Positions 1-5,194 of a DNA stretch of 17,206 nucleotides are shown here, piece by piece. The translations under genes and the position numbers were made by a program. The stretch's first letter is position 1. Each line of letters begins with the position of its first letter. Source of the DNA: Candidatus Fermentibacteraceae bacterium (GTDB taxonomy: Bacteria > Fermentibacterota > Fermentibacteria > Fermentibacterales > JCC-6); the NCBI GenBank assembly GCA_029932015.1, contig JAOZQW010000011.1, positions 1 through 17,206 of the forward strand, read 5' to 3'. The notes below the pieces were generated by a model. The model did not search any database and was not told the DNA's origin. It saw only the letters and a program-made list of their open reading frames with translations.

Positions 1-216
1 AGCTAGAAGGAAGGATGTGGCCATAAAAAGAACTGCAAGTATCGTGGTCGCCTTGGAGAGCATCGTAGCTGCGCCCCTGTTACCGAAAGAAGCTGTCAGG
101 GCACCGCCTCCTCCAAAAGCACCGGACAGGCCATCGCCCTTGGACTTCTGAAGCAGCACCACCGCAATAAGCAGTACACAGATCACGAAGTGCGCTAGAG
201 TAAGAACAGTAATCAT
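1..216 (-). CDS. secG: Preprotein translocase subunit SecG (partial, 3' end outside window)
   Basis: SecG is the small membrane subunit of the SecYEG translocon that exports unfolded proteins through the inner membrane. The 72 codons present read from an ATG at 216. A first membrane segment lies at about residues 3-22, followed by the family's hallmark stretch LLQKSKGDGLSGAFGGGG (21-38). A second hydrophobic segment starts near residue 56 and runs to the window edge. The gene is open to position 1, so the C-terminus is missing; whole SecG proteins are usually 75-110 residues or longer. An AAGGGA ribosome-binding site precedes the ATG. The amidase gene lies 68 nt upstream on the same strand. 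SecY of the same complex is encoded at 10213-11517. Confidence 0.93.
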   Translation of the reverse strand, partial: MITVLTLAHFVICVLLIAVVLLQKSKGDGLSGAFGGGGALTASFGNRGAATMLSKATTILAVLFMATSFLLA

Positions 217-284
217 ATTAATTCGGTCCCTTCTTGAGAGCGCCTATATACAAAACATGGATGGATTTGACAAGGACCGGCGCA

Positions 285-818
285 TCATTCCAGCAGGCCC
301 AGGGAAGGAATCAGGTCCATCCCCGGACATTCCGTTTCACAGCCGGACATATCCCTGTGCTGCATTATGTCGGAGGGGTGAAGCTCATATCTGCTCATCA
401 ACTCCAGAAGGAGAAGACGTAGAGCCTCTATCTGCGTAGCGGTCGGAGGACTTGAAGTGAAGTCCCCGACGAGGCAGATCCCTATGCTGGAATGGTTATG
501 GCCACGCGTATGAGCGCCAACAGCCCACTCAGGTCTTCCCTTCTGAATCTCTCCGTCCCCGGAGAGCGTACCATTACCGATCACATAATGATAGCCGACA
601 TCCGCCCATCCATTGATCGCCCGGTGAAGAGATCTGAAGGCTTCAACCGATCCATCGGGTGTGGCTGAGTGATGAAGGATGATCTCTGTCACGCTATCCA
701 TGGATGTATAGACTGAATCCGAAGGCTTCTCGGCAGCATGGTTCAGTTCATCGTCAGTAACATCTGCCAGGCCGGGGAAGCGTTTCCTTATCCATCCCGC
801 AGGACTCATGTCTTCCAT
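285..818 (-). CDS. N-acetylmuramoyl-L-alanine amidase (Amidase_2/PGRP fold)
   Basis: This predicted zinc amidase of 177 residues should cleave the bond between N-acetylmuramic acid and L-alanine in peptidoglycan. The Amidase_2 fold covers about residues 44-172. Zinc-ligand candidates as in T7 lysozyme and PGRPs are His50 (in IILHHSAT), His154 (in MQHRD) and Cys164 (in TECPG). The catalytic Tyr is Tyr76 in GYHYVI. The position of the T7 lysozyme lysine is Thr162, as in many PGRPs. I see no signal peptide or membrane segment: the N-terminus is a charged helix-like stretch of about 40 residues. It could therefore be cytosolic (recycling, AmpD-like), released by lysis, or exported by another route. 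A GGGGGAG ribosome-binding site precedes the ATG at 818. It is divergent from the lipoprotein gene at 889. Confidence 0.88.
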   Translation of the reverse strand: MEDMSPAGWIRKRFPGLADVTDDELNHAAEKPSDSVYTSMDSVTEIILHHSATPDGSVEAFRSLHRAINGWADVGYHYVIGNGTLSGDGEIQKGRPEWAVGAHTRGHNHSSIGICLVGDFTSSPPTATQIEALRLLLLELMSRYELHPSDIMQHRDMSGCETECPGMDLIPSLGLLE

Positions 819-847
819 CGACTCTCCCCCCTGGCAGGATCAGTGCA

Positions 848-853
848 TATGAT
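848..853 (+). promoter_or_regulatory. Candidate -10 box for the 889-2910 gene set
   Basis: TATGAT in the 70-nt gap between divergent genes matches the sigma-70 -10 consensus at five of six positions. It lies about 35 nt before the ATG at 889. No good -35 hexamer is present 16-18 nt upstream, so this is a weak prediction. Confidence 0.3.
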
Positions 854-888
854 AAGTATTCAATGAAATTTACCCGGAAGGAGGACTG

Positions 889-1221
889 ATGAAAAGCGCT
901 CTGCTCTTCGTAGTGACTGCAGGGATTCTGGTGCTGTCCGGCTGTACGGATGCGACCTTCCCCTTTGAGCAGGTCACAAGTGGATTTGATTTCTCATACA
1001 ACCTGCCGGAAGCGGGAGTCGTGGATATAACAGTTCTCAACTGCTACATGAGCAGTATCCGAACTCTGGTCTCCAGCGAACAGCAGGGATCAGGACAGCA
1101 CAGTTCATCCTGGGATCTGATGGACACTGACGAAGAGAGAGTTGAGAATGGTCTCTACTACATCAGAGTGAAGATCGATGATCTGCTTCTGGAAACGAAG
1201 ATGTACGAGGTGTCCAGTTGA
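889..1221 (+). CDS. Small lipoprotein with a FlgD-like Ig domain
   Basis: This 110-residue protein begins with a type II signal peptide: a hydrophobic stretch at 4-16 and lipobox L-S-G-C with the acylated Cys at 19. Residues from about 34 to 104 resemble the FlgD-like Ig fold used in FCB-type bacteria near C-terminal sorting regions. Visible parts are a YNLPEAG opening, V-x-I-x-V strands, a Ser-rich turn before W-D-L-M-D, and a closing G-L-Y-Y-I-R-V strand. Here the domain is the whole mature protein rather than the tail of a larger one. GGAGG precedes the ATG by a normal distance. The stop TGA overlaps the TTG start of the next gene by 4 nt, which suggests translational coupling. The fold assignment rests on pattern only; the function is unknown. 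Confidence 0.75.
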   Translation: MKSALLFVVTAGILVLSGCTDATFPFEQVTSGFDFSYNLPEAGVVDITVLNCYMSSIRTLVSSEQQGSGQHSSSWDLMDTDEERVENGLYYIRVKIDDLLLETKMYEVSS

Positions 1222-1937
1222 TCGCCCTCATGCTCCTTCTCTGTGCCCTCGGACAGCCGGAGATACAGGAAGAGGAACACGACACCTTCTCACCTGGCTT
1301 CAGATTCGGTCCCTGTTTCATCGCCTCATTTCCCTCGATGCAGGACGAGAAGGATTTTGCAGGAATGAACAGCGAGGCGGGACTGGAACTGGATCTGGGA
1401 ACGGTGGCCTGGGGTGGATCCATCGAGTTTCTCGGAGATATCGGACGGAAGGTCAGGGTGCGTGGAAGTGTGGGAGTCCTTCGGCTCCATGGAGCATACG
1501 AGGATGAGTACGATCCCCTGAGCTATATCCTCCTGGGTATCTGTACAGGCGGCATAGGCTTCCTGTTCGGACCGGAGGAGGAGGTCGTGGACCTCGATGA
1601 TCAGGCGCTCTCGATTGAGGCTCAGGCCTACTATGTGCTGACAAGAGGCAGCTCGGTCTCTCTCTCAATCGGTGCCGGCCCGGTATACACCTCTGTCCGG
1701 CGGCAGCTGGATTCACCGAACACCTCAACACTGGGCAAGGGCAGCGGCCTTGGCCTGGTGACATCGATCAGAGTGGATCAGGAGTCATCCACCACTCTGG
1801 GCTGTATACCGCTCAAATTCGCTCTGGAAGCCGGATACAGATTCAACAGCGTCACACTTGATGGTGAAGAAGCCGACGGCTTCACCCTCGATTTCTCAGG
1901 ACCTGTCCTAAAGGTCGGGTCTTACCTGGGTTTCTGA
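1218..1937 (+). CDS. Predicted outer-membrane beta-barrel protein
   Basis: This 239-residue protein was not recognised as a named family. It starts with a short hydrophobic leader (about residues 2-12, then LGQPE) that could be a signal peptide. The rest alternates amphipathic beta-like strands with Gly- and acid-rich turns (for example SVSLSIGAGPVYTS and FALEAGYRFNSVTL). The last residue is Phe, as in many outer-membrane barrels. I chose the TTG at 1218 because it overlaps the upstream TGA (TTGA) and has GAGGTG 6 nt before it; an ATG at 1230 is the alternative and leaves a shorter leader. Its place directly after a lipoprotein gene suggests the two envelope proteins are made together. Confidence 0.6.
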   Translation: MIALMLLLCALGQPEIQEEEHDTFSPGFRFGPCFIASFPSMQDEKDFAGMNSEAGLELDLGTVAWGGSIEFLGDIGRKVRVRGSVGVLRLHGAYEDEYDPLSYILLGICTGGIGFLFGPEEEVVDLDDQALSIEAQAYYVLTRGSSVSLSIGAGPVYTSVRRQLDSPNTSTLGKGSGLGLVTSIRVDQESSTTLGCIPLKFALEAGYRFNSVTLDGEEADGFTLDFSGPVLKVGSYLGF

Positions 1938-1938
1938 T

Positions 1939-2910
1939 CTGAGCGGCAACTGGCTCCTTCTTGTCAATCCCTGTGCCGGCACGGGTAGGGCGGTAAATCT
2001 GTCCTCAGAGGTCAGTCGGCTTCTGCAGGAAGCCCGTATTTCAAATCAGATCGTGTTCTCCAGGGATTCGCAGCATCTGTCGGATCTGGCCGGTTCGGCA
2101 GCAGAAAACGGATTCACCGGGATAGTTGTACTCGGGGGTGATGGAACTGCGAGCCACGCCGCGCGGGAGCTCATTCGCTCAGGGCAAAGTATCCCGATTG
2201 CAGTCATCCCCGCAGGGAATGGCAACGACTGGAGCAGAACACTCTGCACGCGGAGTGCAGAAGCAGCTATCGAGGCCATTGTCGCTGGAAGAACCGCTAT
2301 CCTGGACGCAGGTCGATTCTCCTTCCTCGACGAGGCGGAGAGGGAAATGGATGGAGTCGCATTCATCAACTCCGCCGGAATCGGCCTGGATGCCCATGTG
2401 CTGCAGAGGTCCATCCGCTACAGGGAGCGCTTCCCTCTACGCAAGGCCGCCTATGTGTTTGCGCTTGGGTCTACCCTGATAAGGATGCCTCTATGGGAGG
2501 GATCTCTTGAAATGGATGGAGATGAAGTCTACAGCGGCAGATATCTGAGCATCACTGTAGGCGTGTGCCCGTATGTCGGAGGTGGAATGATGCTCTCTCC
2601 TTCCTCCAGACCGGATGATGGAAGGCTGGACGGGGCAATTGTTACACCCATCTCCAGATGGAAGCTTATCCGGAATCTGCCGCGGATCTACAATGGAACA
2701 CTGCTTGATGATCCTTCGGTGAAGTCCTGGAGTGGAGAGCGCTTCATCCTACGCTCCGCTGGTAGGATCTGCGTGGAATTGGATGGAGAGCGGATGATCA
2801 CTCCGGAATCAACTGCCGGCTTACTGATCGAATCTCTTCCTGAAGCTGTCGAGGCAGTGGTGGGAGCAAACTACAGGGACTCCAGTAGAGCGAGTCTACA
2901 GAAGTACTGA
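1939..2910 (+). CDS. Diacylglycerol/lipid kinase (DagK/YegS type), CTG start
   Basis: This predicted lipid kinase should transfer the ATP gamma-phosphate to diacylglycerol or a related lipid. From CTG 1939 it has 323 residues. The motifs run in order: NPCAGTGRA (10-18), GGDGT (66-70), PAGNGNDW (91-98), NSAGIGLDA (144-152) and GGGMMLSP followed by DDGRLDG (about 214-231). The frame is open back to a TAA at 1909, but between there and GTG 2053 it has no ATG, GTG or TTG. Starting at 2053 would drop 38 residues, including the family's first nucleotide-binding motif. CTG 1939 is the only plausible initiator, one base after the preceding stop (TGA 1935-1937). No strong ribosome-binding site is visible, so coupled re-initiation is likely. 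The C-terminal part fits the DAGK beta-sandwich domain. Confidence 0.85.
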   Translation: MSGNWLLLVNPCAGTGRAVNLSSEVSRLLQEARISNQIVFSRDSQHLSDLAGSAAENGFTGIVVLGGDGTASHAARELIRSGQSIPIAVIPAGNGNDWSRTLCTRSAEAAIEAIVAGRTAILDAGRFSFLDEAEREMDGVAFINSAGIGLDAHVLQRSIRYRERFPLRKAAYVFALGSTLIRMPLWEGSLEMDGDEVYSGRYLSITVGVCPYVGGGMMLSPSSRPDDGRLDGAIVTPISRWKLIRNLPRIYNGTLLDDPSVKSWSGERFILRSAGRICVELDGERMITPESTAGLLIESLPEAVEAVVGANYRDSSRASLQKY

Positions 2911-2974
2911 GGTTATCTCAGATCTCCTTCGCGGAATATTTGTACCGTTCCTCTGTATTTGTAGAGAACCGTAT

Positions 2975-2996
2975 CAGTCAGGCGCCTACCTGATTG
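2975..2996 (+). terminator. Weak hairpin after the lipid kinase
   Basis: CAGTCAGG (2975-2982) pairs with CCTGATTG (2989-2996), giving 8 bp with one G-U pair and a 6-nt loop. It lies 64 nt past the kinase stop. There is no clear T-run after it, so it may be an attenuating or chance hairpin rather than a terminator. Confidence 0.25.
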
Positions 2997-3054
2997 AGCA
3001 TTTACACGGGGATCGAAAGCGCTTGATGGAAAGCGAGAAACGGAGGAAATATAA

Positions 3055-3432
3055 GTGAGGTGTCTCGCTGTCTTACTGGTATTCTGGATGCTCTGTCCAA
3101 TCGGATGTAGCACAGAACATATCGAGGAGCCCCCAGAGCGCACTCCTGTTGAAGATGTCGTCGGGAATTCGCAAGCAAGTACCGTCGAACTGGAATTCCT
3201 TTCCGATGTCACTGAATTCCATCAGTTGCACCTGGACATCACTGAGGATGAGTTGATGTCCATGATAGCATCGAACGATCTGTTGGTCACAGTGAGCGAG
3301 AGAGACGATAACAAGTCGTACCATGTGTACCGATGGGACGGAGAAAATGTCATCGTCATGTTCCGTGAGGGCGAGTGTTCCGGTGTCCAGAGAATGCCGC
3401 ATGACGTTTCAGGAGTGCCGGCAGCGGAATAA
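3055..3432 (+). CDS. Hypothetical lipoprotein
   Basis: This 125-residue protein is not recognised beyond its export signal. It starts at GTG 3055, 8 nt after a clear GGAGGAAA. The N-terminus has a hydrophobic segment at 4-16 and a lipobox P-I-G-C with Cys18, atypical because the -3 residue is Pro rather than Leu. The mature part is acidic, begins with a Pro/Glu-rich linker (about 22-34), and ends in a small beta-rich stretch (SYHVYRWDGENVIVMF, 85-100). No catalytic motif is visible. It stands alone: 144 nt separate it from the kinase gene and about 108 nt without a gene lie after it. It is probably an inner- or outer-membrane-anchored protein of unknown role. Confidence 0.6.
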   Translation: MRCLAVLLVFWMLCPIGCSTEHIEEPPERTPVEDVVGNSQASTVELEFLSDVTEFHQLHLDITEDELMSMIASNDLLVTVSERDDNKSYHVYRWDGENVIVMFREGECSGVQRMPHDVSGVPAAE

Positions 3433-3540
3433 ATTCTCCAACATTCAGTTACAGCAGAATGTCAACACTGTTCTGGCTTATTACCCATCCACTGAACTGA
3501 AGCGATAACGAAGTTGAGAGATATGATCTAAAAAGCCTGC

Positions 3541-3894
3541 ATGTATCTTGCGATATCGCTGCTGCTTATCGGATGCGGCTCGAATGACTGACCAGTGGTG
3601 GATTCAGATTCCACTCGATCCTTGCCGAGCATAACCGGATTCCATGCGATATGCATCGCCCGAGAGTGCCTTGAGGATGAACCGTTTGCCAATACCATCG
3701 ATTCCACCAGAATAAGAGTGATCTACTCCCAGCAGTATGGCCCCCCCGAGGCGCCCCGCACATGCTGGATTGTCGACTTCGCAAAGATAGAAGCAGAAGA
3801 AGCTGGAGCTCCAGGTCTATGGGCAGAAGGATATCAGGTTGTCATCGACCCAGGCACGAGAGAGGTGATAGAGGCAACCAGGTATGAAAGATGA
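3541..3894 (+). pseudogene. Lipoprotein gene interrupted by an in-frame TGA
   Basis: From ATG 3541 the frame reads MYLAISLLLIGCGSND, a short lipoprotein signal with lipobox L-I-G-C (Cys12). It meets TGA at 3589-3591 and then continues open in the same frame to TGA 3892-3894. The downstream 99 or so residues look like a real small domain: a helix-like IARECLEDEPFA stretch, then TCWIVDFAKIE and YQVVIDPGTREVIEATRY, a pattern resembling PepSY-type domains. GTG 3595 could start a leaderless product, but no ribosome-binding site precedes it. The simplest reading is a nonsense mutation in a lipoprotein gene; a sequencing error or readthrough remain possible. TATGAT at 3522-3527 may be a -10 box very close to the ATG. 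Confidence 0.5.
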
Positions 3895-3991
3895 CAGCAC
3901 TTGAAACAAGACTGCATTCATAACATATCTGGAGAGTGGTGGATTCGAGGATGTACGATGTCTATCTCACAATAGAAGAACTTGTGAAATA
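3895..3991 (+). other. Short gene-free stretch with an open-frame remnant
   Basis: No complete gene is seen here. A frame open from 3924 contains ATG 3951 and 14 codons (MYDVYLTIEELVKY) ending in TGA 3993-3995, which lies inside the first 53-nt palindrome. GAGG abuts the ATG too closely for a normal ribosome-binding site. It may be the 3' scrap of a decayed gene, or noise. Confidence 0.3.
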
Positions 3992-4044
3992 TTGAGGCCG
4001 GGCCTCATTTTTTGATTTAATCAAATATCCAGGCCGGGCCTCAA
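3992..4044. repeat. 53-nt palindromic element, copy 1 (possible bidirectional terminator)
   Basis: The 14-nt arms TTGAGGCCGGGCCT (3992-4005) and AGGCCGGGCCTCAA (4031-4044) pair at 13 of 14 positions. They enclose a 25-nt centre whose TTTGATT and AATCAAA halves also pair around a central T. Each arm can also fold alone (GAGGC-CGG-GCCTC). On the plus strand the left small hairpin is followed by ATTTTTTG, as in an intrinsic terminator. The right arm contains the stop codon of the HAD phosphatase gene (TGA, minus strand, 4041-4043). The second copy is at 5142-5194. It probably stops transcription from both sides; it may also be a dispersed repeat of the REP type. Confidence 0.75.
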
Positions 4045-4694
4045 TTCTTCAATACGTATTCACATATCTCCCGGGGATGATCTGCTACGAACAGGGCTTC
4101 ATGCTCTAAAAGAAGAGATCTGTCCCTGAATCCCCATGATACTCCGACCGCAAGCAGTCCTGCGGCAGAGGCCGTTCTCATGTCAATGTCGCTGTCCCCC
4201 ACCAGTGCAGTTTCTCCTGGTGAACTCCCAAGAACTGCGAGTACTGCTGCAGCTGAATCAGGATGAGGTTTGATCGGCAGGCCAGGAAGAACTCCTCGCA
4301 CGAGTCGGAAGGGGGTATCCGGGAAGTATCGGTTTATTCCCTCCTCTGCAAGAGGCTGGGGTTTGTTTGTCAGCACGGCCAGAGGAATCCCTGCATTTGT
4401 CAGTATTCTTAGCATCTCGGCAACACCATCGTATGGCCTGGTGAGAACACTGCCTCTCTCCTCGTAGACCTCTGATATCATTTGCCCCGTTTCCTCAACA
4501 GTACGCTCTGGAGTCCCCTCTGGAAGAAGGCATCTGGCAAGATGAGTTACTCCTCTGCCTACGGCCATCCTGACCTGCTCAATACTCTTCCCTGAAAATC
4601 CCTTCATATCAAGAACATCGGCAACCACTGAGTGAATGTCGGTCAGCGTGTCCAGAAGCGTTCCATCAAGATCGAATATCACGGCCTGAACCAT
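4041..4694 (-). CDS. gph: HAD-family phosphatase, phosphoglycolate phosphatase-like
   Basis: This 217-residue hydrolase has all four HAD motifs: DLDGT with nucleophile Asp8 and acid Asp10, Thr109 in LTNKPQ, Lys142 in IKPHP, and GDSDID with Asp167 and Asp171. A helical C1 cap occupies about residues 15-90. This architecture is shared by phosphoglycolate phosphatase (Gph), which removes 2-phosphoglycolate arising from DNA repair or oxygenation, and by pyrophosphatase PpaX and other small phosphatases, so the substrate is uncertain. The start is ATG 4694; only a G-rich GCGGGG precedes it. Its stop codon lies within the right arm of the first palindrome. It is divergent from the Cys-rich operon at 4787, with a 92-nt gap that must hold both promoters; I see no convincing promoter boxes there. 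Confidence 0.85.
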   Translation of the reverse strand: MVQAVIFDLDGTLLDTLTDIHSVVADVLDMKGFSGKSIEQVRMAVGRGVTHLARCLLPEGTPERTVEETGQMISEVYEERGSVLTRPYDGVAEMLRILTNAGIPLAVLTNKPQPLAEEGINRYFPDTPFRLVRGVLPGLPIKPHPDSAAAVLAVLGSSPGETALVGDSDIDMRTASAAGLLAVGVSWGFRDRSLLLEHEALFVADHPREICEYVLKN

Positions 4695-4786
4695 TGCTGC
4701 CCCGCATTCCCTGTTGACCCGGTAGGATATTGTGTTAACGTTACCATCGTCAGCCTGAACATGGGATTCGGCAGGAAGGGAGACCA

Positions 4787-4978
4787 GTGCCCGAGAACAG
4801 AGACTGCGCCTGCACTTATCCGGGATGCCCCAGGCATGGAAAATGCCAGGAGTGCATAGCCTACCACAGGAGGAGCGGGGAGTTCACCGCCTGCCTTTTC
4901 TCAAAGGATGCCGAAAAAACATGGGACAGGTCATTCTCAATGCTCGTGAAGGACCGAACGAAAGGATCTGAAAGATGA
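4787..4978 (+). CDS. Small Cys-rich protein, DUF6485-like
   Basis: This 63-residue protein has six Cys in a tight pattern: Cys7-x-Cys9-Thr, Cys14, Arg-His-Gly-Lys-Cys20-x2-Cys23, Tyr-His27, and Cys36 in TACLF, followed by EKTWDRSF (44-51). This order matches what I recall of DUF6485 proteins of anaerobes (CxCT, C-x-R-x-G-x-C, CxxC, YH, AC-x-F, E-K-x-DRS). No function is known to me; metal binding through the Cys/His set is an inference. GTG 4787 is preceded by AAGGGAG at normal spacing. The stop overlaps the ATG of the next gene (ATGA at 4975-4978), so the two are very likely translated together. Confidence 0.75.
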   Translation: MPENRDCACTYPGCPRHGKCQECIAYHRRSGEFTACLFSKDAEKTWDRSFSMLVKDRTKGSER

Positions 4979-5133
4979 ATGAGGGTGATGTTTACTACTG
5001 CGAGGATTGCACGCTCGAGATAACTGTTACGAAAGGCTGCTCATGCGATGGTTCAGCGGTCGACCTCTCCTGCTGCGGCAAGCCGATGAAGGAGAAGGCT
5101 GCTGGAGAGAAGAAGGGGTGCTGCTGCTGCTGA
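4975..5133 (+). CDS. Desulforedoxin-like mini-protein with a four-Cys tail
   Basis: This 52-residue protein starts at an ATG overlapping the upstream stop. GDVYYCEDC (Cys9-x2-Cys12) and LSCCGKPM (Cys33, Cys34) reproduce the Fe(Cys)4 site of desulforedoxin and of the desulfoferrodoxin N-terminal domain, with the VYxCExC...CCGKPM frame intact. The usual Gly after the second Cys is Thr here. Two further Cys (22 and 24) lie in the middle loop. The protein ends in KKG followed by four consecutive Cys (49-52), which the family does not normally have. It could bind iron or soft metals, or act as an electron carrier or redox sensor; this is inference. It is co-encoded with the DUF6485-like protein. 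A second in-frame TGA (5143) lies in the palindrome just downstream. Confidence 0.7.
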   Translation: MNEGDVYYCEDCTLEITVTKGCSCDGSAVDLSCCGKPMKEKAAGEKKGCCCC

Positions 5134-5141
5134 AGCAAATT

Positions 5142-5194
5142 CTGAGGCCGGGCCTCATTTCTTCAATAATCGAAGAATTCAGGCCCGGCCTCAG
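5142..5194. repeat. 53-nt palindromic element, copy 2 (possible bidirectional terminator)
   Basis: Perfect 14-nt arms CTGAGGCCGGGCCT (5142-5155) and AGGCCCGGCCTCAG (5181-5194) enclose a 25-nt centre in which TTCTTC (5159-5164) pairs with GAAGAA (5172-5177). Its length and layout equal copy 1 (3992-4044). Several inner positions differ between the copies in a way that keeps pairing. It lies between the convergent Cys-rich operon and pfkA, and its right arm contains the pfkA stop codon. It is the only terminator-like structure found downstream of the ribosomal operon in this window. Confidence 0.8.

Noticed and set aside
2913..3212. Minus-strand open frame of 99 codons
   Set aside because: It is Ser/Arg/Thr-rich with no signal or motif and overlaps the start of the lipoprotein gene at 3055, which has a clear ribosome-binding site.
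3593..3946. 12-nt direct repeat AGTGGTGGATTC at 3593-3604 and 3935-3946 as a duplication or attachment site
   Set aside because: Flanks do not match, and repeats of this length are expected by chance several times in a window of this size.
4695..4786. Promoter pair in the divergent gap, such as TTGACC at 4714-4719
   Set aside because: No acceptable -10 box lies at the right distance on either strand, so I do not annotate one.
5131..5157. TGA after four TGC codons, followed by a small hairpin, as a selenocysteine codon with a SECIS-like loop
   Set aside because: The hairpin is the arm of a palindrome shared with an unrelated locus, a second TGA follows after three codons, and a terminal Sec with a three-residue tail is not a known pattern here.
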